NCBI GenBank assembly: GCA_024760905.1
Contig: CM045735.1
Location: forward strand, 10,783,249 to 10,847,248
DNA: 64,000 nucleotides
Reading direction: 5' to 3'
DNA from: Plotosus lineatus
Lineage: Eukaryota; Chordata; Actinopteri; Siluriformes; Plotosidae
Below, one piece after another: positions 33,601-41,555 of the stretch. Under the pieces are notes generated by a model. That model ran no database searches and was not told where the DNA came from. It saw nothing but the letters and a program-made list of their open reading frames with translations. The translations under genes were made by a program, and so were the position numbers. Numbering within the stretch: position 1 is the stretch's first letter; every line of letters begins with the position of its first letter.

Positions 33601-35047
33601 TATTTTTATATTAAAGCCTTTTTTTTTTATTTCAAAAATATTCTAATAGACATGACGGATAGATGGCATAAGGTCATTCACTTTTGTTTCATTGAACTGA
33701 ATACGTGTCTTTGTCCCAGATCATGCCTTCTTGAGCTTCAGACCCTCACAGGTGGCAGCCGCCTGCATCGCAGCCTCTCGTGTTTGCCTGCAGATTTCCC
33801 CAAGCTGGACGACCGTGCTTCACTTGCTCACAGGATATTCCTGGGACCACCTGACCCATTGTGTCCAGCTCATGCTTCTGTAAGGACAAGATTCTAAACC
33901 ATTAAATTATAATTAAAGGCTAATTTGAATACTTGACTCTGATTGGTCAATCAGGTCAAGGCTCCTCTTTATGAACCTAACTGAAGCCTGTTTTCTCTTG
34001 GGCACGGGTGCGTTGCATTCCGACTGCTGATCGCCGCCACGCTAGACGATGCTCGTGTGTCCTCCAGACGCAGCATGGTTCATTTCAGAAACCTCCCAGA
34101 AATGGTGCTAAAAATATGTGCACTCAAACTGTGCAGCCAAACAGGAAGTAGAAGTCATAAACATGACAAATTAGACAGACAAGTTATTTCTTTCTAAAAC
34201 GCTCATCATTTGAACTCTGTTCTGATCACCGTGAATAAAACCGAAGTCATGTGACCGCACCCAACAGAAATCAGACTTGAGAAAAAGCTGAGTGTATAAA
34301 ACTTGGCGTCAGGAATACTCGTAAGAATTTCTGTGACCGGTTATAATGTGGAACGTCCAAACTATTTAATGATAGTGTCTTAAGGCACAAAATTTTACAG
34401 AGAATTTCTAATTAGAATACAGGTTATCGTCAGATCTTTTCTTTGCTTCAAAGAGCTTTATGCCAAAAGAATTAAAAACAATACCAGAAAATGTTAAATT
34501 TAAAGCATGTGACGTCCTGTGACTCACTGATTTTCGATGAATAACTGAACTGTTCTTTGTTGCCTTTTTCTACAGTGCGCACGATAATGACGTGAAAGAA
34601 GCCAACAAGTCCAAGTCACCCCCGTCATCCAGTCAGAGTACCCAGGCTCATGCCTCCCCCAGCCATACTCCCTCAGCACTGCAAAGACACGTTGCAACCA
34701 CCTCTCAGCAGCTTCTACTCCACAGTAGTAGCTACCCACCGCTCTCTCACCACTCCCCTGCTTTGGCGCAGCTGCACATGTTGGCTGAGTGCCAGGCCAT
34801 TGGTGCGGTGAGCACACGGGACTACCTTCAGTCACACCAAGCTAGCCTGCTTTCTTCCTCCTTGCCAACTGCATCATTCCCTTCTTTTCCCAGTCTGGCG
34901 TCAGGGCTGTGCGGTTTGCCCTTACAAGGACCTCTCTCCATGCAGATGGGCATGGCAGCGGAAGCGCAATCCTGTGTGGGCCTGACTTACGCTAGCAGTT
35001 ACCTGGGCTCACACCGTAGCTTCACATCAGGATGTTTCGACACGTGA
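12206..35047 (+). CDS. ccnjl: ccnjl, cyclin J-like protein (5' end missing)
   Basis: Coding sequence is the join of 12206-12416, 33243-33542, 33720-33879 and 34576-35047, 1143 bp giving 380 residues plus TGA. Introns are canonical GT-AG and the codon phases match across all junctions. The protein begins [13 protein letters not shown] and carries a cyclin N box ([34 protein letters not shown]) and a cyclin C fold ([38 protein letters not shown]). A Ser/Pro-rich tail ends in GCFDT. Human CCNJL is about 390 residues and ends almost the same (GCFDR); CCNJ ends differently. The tail and the FABP6/PWWP2A neighbours favour ccnjl over ccnj, although [11 protein letters not shown] is more CCNJ-like. 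The family lacks a well-defined kinase partner. About 20 N-terminal residues should come from an upstream exon that I could not find. Confidence 0.93.
12417..13082. other. ccnjl intron, unassigned
   Basis: Intron sequence with a long T tract (about 12869-12897) and no recognised element. Confidence 0.5.
13083..13318 (-). mobile_element. SINE with second tail type, 5' truncated
   Basis: Reverse-oriented SINE body (TGAGAGGCATGGCCGGCC, TTGATAACCTAGTTAGCTGCA) whose 3' part is not the RTE-like tail. It is the alternative tail (CATTTTCTGAACCGCTTAAT on the + strand) also seen at 47997-48346, 53702-54048 and 56200-56535. Confidence 0.75.
13469..13511. repeat. poly-T tract, about 42 bp
   Basis: An uninterrupted T run in the ccnjl intron, possibly the A tail of a decayed minus-strand retroposon. 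No body is recognisable beside it. Confidence 0.7.
13779..14331 (+). mobile_element. pogo/Tigger-like element, AATAAGCGCCC type
   Basis: The ends are inverted: CCGTATGCGACATAATAAGC on the left, and TTAAGCGCCCTGTGTGCTTA then TACGG on the right. An internal subterminal block (TAATAAGCGCCCACC) repeats the motif. It contains the last exon-like piece of a transposase (13830-13928). Confidence 0.75.
13830..13928 (+). pseudogene. C-terminal tail of a pogo-type transposase
   Basis: An open stretch of 32 codons plus TAA reads [14 protein letters not shown] then an acidic run (SESDDEDF) and stops. This acidic C-terminus is typical of pogo/Tigger-type DDE transposases in fish. The catalytic domain has been deleted. 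Confidence 0.65.
14332..14760. other. ccnjl intron, unassigned
   Basis: No gene or clear repeat was recognised. Confidence 0.4.
14765..14985 (+). pseudogene. N-terminal relic of a Tigger-like transposase and one TIR
   Basis: After an ATG (14765) the frame MTGKRK continues, with one shift, as [19 protein letters not shown], the basic start typical of CENPB/Tigger transposases. An A tract and a CA run follow. A TIR-like piece (TGTTCGTTTAATGACGG ... TGTCGTTAAGTGAAGACT) lies at 14908-14980. Most of the element is gone. Confidence 0.5.
15094..15546 (-). mobile_element. M1 MITE (copy 3)
   Basis: Complete M1 element, TA on both sides, reverse orientation relative to 61169-61599. The left end is CAGTGACCCCACGCTACTTC and the right end AGTGAGGGATCCCTG. 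Confidence 0.88.
15711..16435. repeat. 725-bp GA / GACA / GACG purine-biased satellite
   Basis: Runs of (GA)n alternate with GACA and GACGGAC units in higher-order blocks (for example repeated GAGAGAGGGACGGACG modules from 16165 to 16285, and GACAGAGAGACGGACA modules from 16295 to 16385). The + strand has almost no T, so long frames are open in several phases; these are artefacts. It lies in the ccnjl intron. Confidence 0.97.
16436..19080. other. long repeat-poor intron stretch
   Basis: Only TG/G runs (18222-18270, 18336-18362) and a few short homopolymers break this stretch. Interspersed repeats, which fill most of the intron, are not recognisable here. Several AT-rich homeodomain-type cores (TTAATTAA-like) occur at 16926-17360. 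It may hold enhancer sequence; this is inference only. Confidence 0.4.
19128..19184. repeat. (TA)n microsatellite
   Basis: About 28 TA units in the ccnjl intron. Confidence 0.95.
19829..20073 (+). mobile_element. headless SINE, RTE-type tail, inside element Y
   Basis: Starts at TTATCAAAGG, in the middle of the SINE body, and runs to the full tail (AAAGCCGAAAGGAAGAC). The tRNA-like head is absent, as expected of 5' truncation during retroposition. Confidence 0.85.
20326..20590 (-). mobile_element. SINE, RTE-type tail, reverse, head mostly lost
   Basis: Reverse copy running from the tail (TTTGGCTTTTTCCCTTTATC) through the body to a G run and a scrap of the head (TCTAGTGGCATTAG). Confidence 0.8.
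20596..20930 (+). pseudogene. two-exon acidic ORF of element Y, copy 1
   Basis: Exon 1 20596-20668 and exon 2 20836-20930 join in phase 1 over a GT-AG intron (donor CCG|GTGAGT, acceptor TTTTACAG|ATG). The joined frame is 55 codons, including [16 protein letters not shown], then [11 protein letters not shown], then a run rich in Asp, Glu and Phe (FDFDVDEEE). The same frame and junction are conserved in copy 2. The ATG here lies at the edge of a SINE remnant, so the true start is unknown. I do not recognise the protein. It could be the acidic N-terminus of a transposase whose catalytic part is lost. Confidence 0.5.
21621..21693. repeat. (TG)n microsatellite
   Basis: About 35 TG units directly abutting the right end of element Y. 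Confidence 0.95.
21868..21912 (-). mobile_element. very short RTE 3'-end fragment
   Basis: TTCTTCTTCTTTTCCTTTCG followed by GCTTTTCCCT matches, inverted, the 3' terminus of the RTE LINE at 24987. It is a heavily 5'-truncated insertion or a SINE tail. Confidence 0.5.
22330..22411. repeat. (CA)n/(CATA)n microsatellite
   Basis: CA and CATA units, directly followed by a SINE head. Confidence 0.92.
22412..22775 (+). mobile_element. full-length tRNA-derived SINE, RTE-type tail
   Basis: Complete head (GGTGGTCTAGTGTTATAGGG, B box GGTACGAGTCC with one change), an expanded C tract (22511-22534), the body, and a tail ending GCCGAAAGGAAGAC. A CA microsatellite lies on each side. Confidence 0.92.
22806..24040. 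mobile_element. Tigger-like element, CAGTAGGCCCTCG end
   Basis: The left TIR reads CAGTAGGCCCTCGATATTCG. Internal blocks (AAAATATGCTTCTTAAACAC) are shared with 27984-28524 and 62572-63105, so the three form one family. A headless SINE sits at 23520-23766. The right TIR was not found, so the right limit is approximate. Confidence 0.6.
23520..23766 (-). mobile_element. headless SINE, RTE-type tail
   Basis: Reverse copy of SINE body and tail without the tRNA-like head, ending near GATAACCCAGTTAGCTAC. Confidence 0.8.
24463..24805 (+). mobile_element. composite SINE: a different tRNA-like head fused to the usual body
   Basis: The head (GGTGGTGTAGTGGTTAGTAA ... GGTTCGAGTCC) and the following CAGTCCGAAGACATGCAC block belong to a second SINE family (also at 31326, 48578 and 57683). 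Near 24660 the sequence switches to the body of the first SINE (CAGTGCAGCTAACTGGGTTA) and runs to about 24805. Confidence 0.7.
24987..27148 (-). mobile_element. RTE-clade LINE, copy b, 5' truncated
   Basis: Minus-strand element from the end of the endonuclease ([13 protein letters not shown]) through the whole reverse transcriptase to the GAA-rich 3' tail. Compared with copy a it keeps the linker and the [17 protein letters not shown] block and has MMFADDIVI. Frames are interrupted near 26500 and 25687. The short repeat ATACTAT flanks both ends and may be the target-site duplication. Confidence 0.9.
25012..27143 (-). pseudogene. RTE reverse transcriptase relic, copy b
   Basis: Three consecutive minus frames cover the linker ([16 protein letters not shown]), the RT palm ([46 protein letters not shown]) and the C-terminal region ([29 protein letters not shown]). 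No upstream endonuclease is present. Only two or three lesions separate the frames, so it is younger or better kept than copy a. Confidence 0.9.
27283..27608 (+). mobile_element. SINE-like repeat, family C
   Basis: The core GGAAGGTAACCTGCGATGGA, then GTCCCATCCAGG and AGAAACCGGGGATAAGCACC, recurs at 43791-44101 (reverse) and 60236-60505. The reverse copy keeps a 12-bp target-site duplication. Confidence 0.75.
27765..27983. other. ccnjl intron, unassigned
   Basis: Nothing recognised. Confidence 0.4.
27984..28524. mobile_element. Tigger-like element with TA duplication
   Basis: TA-CAGTAGGCCCTTGACCATT at the left and CGGGCCAACTG-TA at the right, 541 bp. The internal sequence (GAGAGCTTTTGTTTCTCCCT, CTCTTTTTTCTCC) is homologous, inverted, to 62572-63105. 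Confidence 0.82.
28746..29446. mobile_element. 701-bp TIR element with TAA duplication
   Basis: The left end, CCCTCATTTCACTGGAGCAC, pairs with the right end (GTGCTCCAGTGAAATGTGGG). TAA flanks both sides (28743-28745, 29447-29449). A 3-bp TWA-type duplication suggests PIF/Harbinger; class is inference. No transposase remains. Confidence 0.75.
29450..29989. other. ccnjl intron, unassigned
   Basis: Nothing recognised. Confidence 0.4.
29990..30300 (-). mobile_element. diverged SINE, family D
   Basis: Reverse copy retaining GACCAGTTAGCCTAACGTGC, GGGAGAACATGCATACTCCA and AATTGAACCTAGAACC. It is older than the other family D copies. Confidence 0.6.
30397..30778 (+). mobile_element. tRNA-derived SINE with LINE-like GAA tail
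   Basis: Head (GGTGGCCTGGTGGTAAAAGG, B box GGTTCGAGTCT) and body as elsewhere. The 3' end, CCCTGAAAGGGAACAGCCGA then AAGGAAAAGAAGAAAG, is closer to the RTE LINE 3' end than to the usual SINE tail. Confidence 0.85.
30779..31325. other. ccnjl intron with (TTTA)n and T tracts
   Basis: A (TTTA)n run (30886-30921) followed by a T tract. Otherwise nothing recognised. Confidence 0.45.
31326..31785 (+). mobile_element. SINE family D copy and a reverse fragment
   Basis: A tRNA-like head (GCGGTGGTGCAGTGGCTCCT, GGGTTTGAACCCC) and a body running to GAATTGGCTCCAGG at about 31620. A reverse fragment of the same 3' part (GAGCCAATTCTAACTGGCAC) lies at 31714-31785. Confidence 0.7.
31786..32376. other. ccnjl intron, unassigned
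   Basis: Nothing recognised. Confidence 0.4.
32377..33151 (-). mobile_element. pogo-like element, CCGTATTTTCCGGACT type
   Basis: The left TIR is CCGTATTTTCCGGACTGTAC and the right is its inverse (ATAGTCCAGAAAATACAG). TA flanks both ends. AAGTCGC-type motifs repeat next to each end. It encodes two pieces of a transposase on the minus strand with the middle deleted. Confidence 0.85.
32418..32940 (-). pseudogene. pogo-like transposase relic, internally deleted
   Basis: The N-terminus ([20 protein letters not shown], then [19 protein letters not shown]) is a helix-turn-helix DNA-binding start. After a deletion the frame resumes at [20 protein letters not shown], which in intact relatives lies just before the DDE domain. 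The catalytic domain is missing. Confidence 0.8.
33243..33542 (+). CDS. ccnjl: ccnjl exon: cyclin boxes
   Basis: The acceptor is TTTGTAG and the donor CAAG|GTGAAT. It encodes (S)[14 protein letters not shown] through YFLEISLQ and splits the Asp codon. It carries the end of the first cyclin fold and the start of the second. It lies about 90 bp after the pogo element. Confidence 0.95.
33720..33879 (+). CDS. ccnjl: ccnjl exon: second cyclin fold
   Basis: The acceptor is TGTCCCAG and the donor CT|GTAAGG. It encodes [20 protein letters not shown] through CVQLML. Phase is kept on both sides. Confidence 0.94.
33880..34575. other. ccnjl intron
   Basis: An intron of about 0.7 kb with no recognisable repeat. 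Confidence 0.6.
34576..35047 (+). CDS. ccnjl: ccnjl last exon: Ser/Pro-rich tail and stop
   Basis: The acceptor is TTTTTCTACAG. It encodes (L)[13 protein letters not shown], then a low-complexity Ser/Pro/His region and the conserved end [13 protein letters not shown] ... GCFDT, TGA at 35045-35047. The end matches the C-terminus of mammalian CCNJL and is the main reason for that name. Confidence 0.95.
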
Positions 35048-36420
35048 CGCCAGGAGAGGGAGGATAGACCGAACTCAGAACGCCTGCTGTCCTCCACTTT
35101 CCTCTCCACCTCCCCGGCGTCATCCACCTTCAGCCAGAGGCACAGACTCTCCAAACAGAAGGCCCACAGCCAAACAGATTCATCAAAAGTCATAGTATTA
35201 AGTTGAAACATGCCCAAATGTGGACCTTCTCTCTCTCTTTTCTTTTTCTTTTTTTCTCCTTTTAAACACCTAGGTGCCTGTTTGCTCCGCCCGTTTTATG
35301 AAATGATCTCAAAGACTACAACATTTTCGCATATACATTGAGGTGAATTCATTCAGAGAACCTAACAGGAGGTTAATAGAACACCAGCTTGGCGAGATAT
35401 GATTATCATACACTTAGATATGACCCAGAGGAGCATTTTAGTTCCTTACAAAGCCTTAAGAAGAGATATGATGGGATCAGGTTTTCAAACTGCTTTTTTT
35501 TTCTTTTCTTTTTTTTTTTTTTAAATCCAGATAAGGCATCCTTGAAATTTCACACTGGAATTACTGTGTCGTCCTTGATGCTGCTGCCTTAAAGGTCAAA
35601 CGCTGGCTTTATGACCAAGAAACCTGTCTCACTTTTTGGTATCGTTTACAGTGACTCGGTAAAACTCGTATCAGGGATGCGCGGATTACTTGAACAAAGA
35701 AAAAAAAAATACCATTGAAAAATCCCAGCTGATGTTTTTATAAAGCGGTTCATTTGTAAGCGTGTTTGTGTGATCTGCTTTAAAGGTGACTGTGTAGAAG
35801 GAAGGTTACTTGCAGCTTTTTTTTGGCGTAGAGCCCCATCCCTCTGGTTTCCTTTCAAGCAGATGGAGGAGAAACCACAGGGGAATTAAGCATCTGTCCT
35901 GTCGCCTCTGTAACTCACGCCGGAGGAAGCTGAGCTTTACAATCTGCTTAACCGTGCTGGGAACGAAAAAGACGAGACGTGGAGGCTCTTTGGTTCATCC
36001 ATGTTAAGCTCACTACTACAGAAAGATTGACTTGGTTGACTTTTACCTCATGAATTTGTTCACTCTCGGGTATGGACATGACCTCACACTACTGCTATGC
36101 TGAATGACAGTCAGTCATTCGCTAATCACATGCTAGGAGATTTTAGACATGCTTGTCAGATTCGTTAGATTAGAGACATCCAGTTATATAATCTATGATA
36201 CTACTGATTCATCGGACACTACAAGATTTATTTACACACACATGGGTGAGCTCAATGACACTGTGATGGATAAAGCCAGCAGACATGATGTGTTTTCTTC
36301 AATTTCATGATTTTTTTTTTTATTATTCCAAACTGTTTACTTTGCCACGTGAAGCTAAATATATTCAGAAAGCAGACACGTTTTTTTTTTAACCAAACAC
36401 TAAAGATTACACTAGATCAT
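35048..36420 (+). other. probable ccnjl 3' UTR and flank
   Basis: Unique sequence after the stop with T-rich runs and no interspersed repeat. No convincing AATAAA was seen before the transposon at 36421, so the polyadenylation site is undetermined. Confidence 0.5.
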
Positions 36421-36562
36421 AGGTGTCAAACTCAGGCCTGCTATGCTACGTGGCCCGCACTAGCTTTCAAAGAATATGATTATCGTAAATTCTTTACGTC
36501 AACCGTTACCATCCTTCCAACTAACTAGTGGCAGCCTATCTCAAGTAAACAGCTAGACATTT

Positions 36563-37920
36563 GTGAGCCACTCCACCGAAAGTAGGCTCTTTTATCCAAA
36601 AATGAAAAATTAGCTTTTTACACAGGCCCAAAGCTACAAAATGCAGCAAAAAGTTTGTCAATACCTTGAAAACTGACCGAGCTATGCCATTTCTTGTGTC
36701 AGCATTCAACTAAAAATTTCAAAAATATGTTTTAGAGAAAAATGAGCACAAATATTGCCCTTCTTCCAACATCATTAGTCCTTAGCAACCAAACATTTTT
36801 ATGCATCTCTGCCATATAAACTTTTAGAAAACATGTCTAGGAAACGTTTAGGATGAGATGATGAGAGAAATCATCCTCATTTTAATCTGACAGGCCTTTT
36901 TAAACCCATCAGTCACTGTGGTAACCCCCAAAAAATGAACAAAAATGTCTTTTTCCCCATTTCTGTTCATTCCGATAAGATCAGTATGTATGTTTTCAAC
37001 CATTATATAAAGGTTCAAATGCCTGAAAATGTTACTGATTGAACCTGACAGTCTTTTTTTTTTTTTTCTTCAAACAATCACACTGAAATTAAGAAAACTA
37101 TATAATAAAACTCTCTGATCTCCTTATACAAGTAAGCTTCAACAACACAACGCTGAACTTCATCAACTGTGTCGTCATCATTATCTTAATCTATATCCTG
37201 CTCAGCAGAAAGGATCACATCATCATCACAAACGCAACAAACTGACTCATGCACACTTTTATTAACAGATGCCTCTTCTTCATCAACATCAAAATCTTCA
37301 ACACAGCTGGCATCATCATCATCAGTTTGTTCATCTTTAAAAGGAATGAAACATTTAAGTATTTTTCAGGTCTTGACCAATTTTCGTACAAAACTAAACA
37401 ACCCACGATCCAGTATGTCCAGTCCAGACAAGACTACACAGAAATCAAGTAATCAAAAAAAAAAAAATTCCATAATCAAATTTTGCATGCAGAGAAAAAT
37501 ACTCACCGATGAAATAATCTTCAAGAACGCCAAGCATTCCGACATCTTCAAAGCCCAATTGTCTGATATTTTAATATCAAAACGGTATCCAAAATGGAAA
37601 GACTATTTCATGACCATTCTTCTGGTGTATGGATTATAGTGTGTCTTATACTGAACTCGGTGAATAATTACAACGAAAACCATTAAGTTTCGCTACTGTT
37701 TTTATCTAGTTTTGTTAGGGTAGTTGCCAGAAAAATGGGGAAAAAATACATTTTAGTGAGTTTTAGTCATTTTCATGTGAGCAAGTCATAGTTGAATACT
37801 TGTTTGAATAGTTTATGCAAAAATCTGAATTTTGATAAAAATGGACAATTTTTACTTTTCTGGCCTTTATCTCAATAGTGGTCTGTGCGATAAGCGCCTA
37901 CTTTCGGTGGAACGCCTCAC
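36563..37920 (-). mobile_element. TIR element Y, copy 2
   Basis: Reverse orientation to copy 1 at 19443-21620. The ends are GTGAGCCACTCCACCGAAAG and the inverse, ending CGGTGGAACGCCTCAC. ATTT follows the right end and precedes the left end, a possible 4-bp duplication. It lacks the SINE-bearing 0.8-kb segment of copy 1. It contains the same two-exon acidic frame. Confidence 0.78.
37186..37563 (-). pseudogene. two-exon acidic ORF of element Y, copy 2
   Basis: Exon 1 ends at 37507 (donor TCG|GTGAGT) and exon 2 starts at 37334 (acceptor TTTTAAAG). In the frame shared with copy 1 it reads [16 protein letters not shown], then DEQTDDDDASC and [11 protein letters not shown], ending at TAA (37186-37188). 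An acidic frame continues past that stop to about YLYKEIRE, so the stop may be a later mutation. The upstream limit of exon 1 is not defined. Function is unknown. Confidence 0.5.
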
Positions 37921-38056
37921 ATTTTATGACTCAAGAAAGATTGCATGCTAGCTTGTCACAGTTAAACTCTTTCAGAATAAACGTTCTGTGATTATTTAAG
38001 CATGGATCACCTTTAAACTTCTCGATGTGGCCCGCAGCGAGAGTTTGACGCCCCTG

Positions 38057-38524
38057 GTCTAGATAATTTCTCTCAGGTTTTGTTGGGTTTAACAGGGATG
38101 CCGAGCGCACAATAAAATCAACCAGCAGCGACGCCAAAGTGTCTGCTTTATATCGTACTAAATTTGAAGCGTTTTAACCACTTTACTGGACTGTGGAGCC
38201 AAATCATCCTCTCATAGTCCTGAGTCTCGAACTACCTCAGTGTACGCTGTTGTTTGACGTTGATTTTACAGGACTTACGTTAAAGTTGTTTTAATTAGCT
38301 TCTTTGTGACTGATCATTAGCTTCCGGATTAGCATTTATCTACATTTTATTCCTTTTATTTTTTTACCCGCTATATTTGTCGAAGTCGCATTATCTAAGT
38401 AGATGAGTTTGTGTTCACTGTAACGGATGTAGGCACTGTTTTTGTATTTCAGTTCATTGTATTTCAGTGAAACTTCTGTGTGTGCAATACGATTAATTTC
38501 ATCTGTTACTGTAGATCTGTTGCG

Positions 38525-38559
<35 letters not shown>

Positions 38560-40763
38560 TGCCACTGCATAACTTTTTTGTATATTAATTTAGCTTCAGT
38601 ATGTTTTCATAATGAGATATTACTGCTCCAAAGCAGTAAAGTCTACCAAGAAAATGTTGCACATTGCAACCAATGTCTGCTAAACCAAGACGTTTAGTAG
38701 ACCAGTGATTACTGATAGTGGTCTATGGTTTTATTTAAAAGCCTGCATTTGTGTAGGAGATTGAGGCCAGTGAGAATTGGGGGGAGTTGGGGGGAATATA
38801 CTGTTGGGGTATGAAATCCCCAAAAATAAAATGGAAAAAAAAAAAAAACCCAAACAAACAGTGGAGATGTGTGTTTTATTTTGTTGTTGTTGTTTTTTGT
38901 ATACTGTATTAAATAGTAAAATCAGGTCATTTGCATAGGTCACATTTTGTGTAATGTGAATGTGGAGTCCTTGCACATGAAAAGCTGGAAAGGGAGTGGT
39001 TAACTGTGGTCCTTTAGCACAACCCCACAAAACAGTGCCCTCCCTCCATCCTTCTCTCTCTCTCTCTCTCTCTCTCACCCCCTTTTCCCTCCTGCTTTCC
39101 CTCTCCTCCATCTCTGTCTGGGTTCTTCATGTGTTATATTCAAGACAATGCAGGAGATTCCTGCTCGGCGTGACACTCTTTCCTGTCACTAAACAGCAAA
39201 TAAAAGCAAACATAAAGACCAAGGGCTAAAGCTTACTGGATCAAAGACACCACCCCTCCCCCCTCAAAAAAGAAAGAAAGAAAGAACCTGTGCTGCCAAC
39301 AGGGCATGTATTCCAGTAATTTTTAATGACCCTGTGGAGGTCAGTGCTATAAAAAGGAAAATAGTAAAAAATAAAAAAAAAATGTGTTACAGCCCAATCG
39401 GTCATGTTTTTGTGAAGATAATAATGATTAATAGAAGAAATCCTGTACGAGGCTTTTATTTTATACATCACTAACATTTTAATATACCTGAGCCCTATAT
39501 AATGAATTGGGTGATGCTCTAGTTTATTTGTTTTATTATAATTTAGTTTGAACATGGTATAATATAATAATAGCAAAGGACTTTTTTTTTTTTGTATTTT
39601 TTTTCCCACTAGGAAAAACGTCTTAAACAAGATATTTCCGAGTAAGAAATGCTGGCTGGGTCATTGGTCCATGGTTTAATGTTAAAAGCATATATTTGTG
39701 TCGGCGATTGAGGCCATTGTGGAAGGGGAGGGGAAGCCAGATTATCTAGATCAAAGGATAACCAAAAAGATGTTCATAGGAGACAAAAAAAAATCCTTTA
39801 CCTAATAATAATAATAATAATAATAATACAAAACCCCTCTGTGCTTTCTGGTTTATGTCACCAATCATATCTATGCACCTTTTTGCTTTTCCAACCATCT
39901 GCACTGTTTAAAGGAGCAAATAATTTTTGAAGGCCCTTTCATTGTGCCATTGTGGGCCGATGAGTCTGATAAGGTGCAAACCCCGCAGAATGGGATGTCA
40001 TGCTAGATTAGTGTGTCTGTTGAGAGAGTGGTCTTATCTGAGTAATTAAAGATATTGGCTGGAAGACAACAGAGAGGAAGCCTGCAAGGGAGGGAGGGAG
40101 GGGAAGGGAGGTGGTGGGTGTTGGGGGGGGGGGTCGCCTCTTTTGTGCAACTGCTCTGTTGGGGGTACGTGTTCAGGCCCAGGGAGGTACGCCACATGTC
40201 TGAGCCAGTATGAAGAAAGGATTGGAGGGTGGAGGGCAGTTGGGTAATGGATCATTTTCACAACCTTTGTTTGAACAGCAGAAGTGTTGGGGGGGTGGTG
40301 GTGGGGTGGGGTGGATGGGGGGGGGGTGCCTGGCACACTTTTTAATTATTAGAAAGGGTTACTTCTCATCCCAAACTGAATCCTACATTGTCTAGGATAT
40401 TGTTTTGATGCTTAAAATTTTTTAGTAAGCCGGATACTATGAAGTTAAATTGGTTTGAAAGGAATTCAGTCATGCAAAAATAAAAGAAATTTGTGTGAGG
40501 GAATGTACTACTTGCAGGGTTATAAAATTGACTGCGCTAAATGTGATGTAAAACGTAAGACGACAGTTTAAAACATTGTTTGTATTTGGTTTGATCTGTT
40601 ACAATAAACCCTTTCTGCCAACATCAACCAATGGTTTTGGTAACGTTCCCGAACAAAGAAAACTGCTATGGATTTTGGCAGGGCGACATTTTGGGAAATG
40701 CCTGCCCCCTACTGGTAGCCGCATATTAACTACATTTTATTTATTTTTTTAATCTTATTTGTA
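38057..40763. other. intergenic sequence between ccnjl and fabp6
   Basis: Contains a T tract (38528-38556), a CT run (39054-39075), an (ATA)n run (39803-39826) and two similar stretches of about 55 bp at 38719-38773 and 39665-39719. No gene was recognised. Confidence 0.5.
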
Positions 40764-41234
40764 CAGGGATCCCTCGATACTTCGCACGTCAATTCATGTG
40801 CCATCAGTGCATTGCGTTTTTTTAAAATATGACATTTATCGAATTAAAAAGTAAGGAAATTAAGTAAGAATAGGTTAAAACGTTAAGGAAAATGCCACAA
40901 AACAAGGCCAATTATGCCTAAAACTACCCCCCCCAAAAAAAACAACCCCAAACCCCCCCCAACAAAACTACTTACTTTTTATGTGAGGTGCGCATCTGTG
41001 TGTGCGTGTCTGTATGTGTGTGTATTTATATTTTATTTACATCTTATGCATTATTTCTGAATGTTTAATTGTTATTATAAGCATTTATAGCGTTGAATAT
41101 ATATTTATTGATATTATATATACATATATGTGTACGTATACGTCAATCGGGGGGGGGGTGATCCTACTTCGTGGAATTCGGCAATCGTGGTTGGATCTCG
41201 GTTCCAATTAACCGCGGAAAGTGAGGGATCCCTG
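40764..41234 (-). mobile_element. M1 MITE (copy 4)
   Basis: Complete M1 element with TA on both sides, ending about 65 bp downstream of the fabp6 polyadenylation signal (41298). Confidence 0.88.
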
Positions 41235-41297
41235 TATATCTAAAATCTCCGGTTAAGAACAAGTGAGAGGCACACAAGAGAAAAATTCATTATACAG

Positions 41298-41303
41298 TTT
41301 ATT
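41298..41303 (-). promoter_or_regulatory. fabp6 polyadenylation signal
   Basis: AATAAA on the minus strand, 43 bp past the stop codon; a short 3' UTR is usual for FABP genes. Confidence 0.75.
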
Positions 41304-41345
41304 GTGTATGTTTGTTGTAGTCACACAAAAGTTGGTGTGATGCAT

Positions 41346-41408
41346 TTAGAGTTTTTTGCTGACTCGGACCAGGACGACGGGCCCTTTCGCTGAGGTGGCT
41401 GTGGAAGT
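41346..41408 (-). CDS. fabp6: fabp6 exon 4
   Basis: 63 bp, acceptor TTGCTCCACAG. Encodes the last 20 residues (TSTATSAKGPVVLVRVSKKL) and TAA at 41346-41348. Recognised by family homology only, since it is too short to stand out as an open frame. The upstream intron contains the TA and G-rich arrays. Confidence 0.92.
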   Translation of the reverse strand, partial: TSTATSAKGPVVLVRVSKKL

Positions 41409-41482
41409 CTGTGGAGCAAAGAATGGGACTTGCATTAGCCATATAATAACAATGTAGAAATAAATTTGTGTGTGTGTGTACC

Positions 41483-41555
<73 letters not shown>

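Larger units (their letters stand above)
36421..38056. mobile_element. hAT-like element split by element Y copy 2
   Basis: The left end (AGGTGTCAAACTCAGGCCTG) pairs with the right end (GAGTTTGACGCCCCTG). The right flank GTCTAGAT matches the nTCTAGAn target preference of hAT elements and the left flank (ACTAGATC) is similar. Almost all of the interior is element Y. Confidence 0.7.

Noticed and set aside
37215..37406. Met/Leu/Lys-rich minus-strand frame in element Y
   Set aside because: It reads the acidic exon in another phase. The spliced junction supports the Asp/Glu-rich frame instead.
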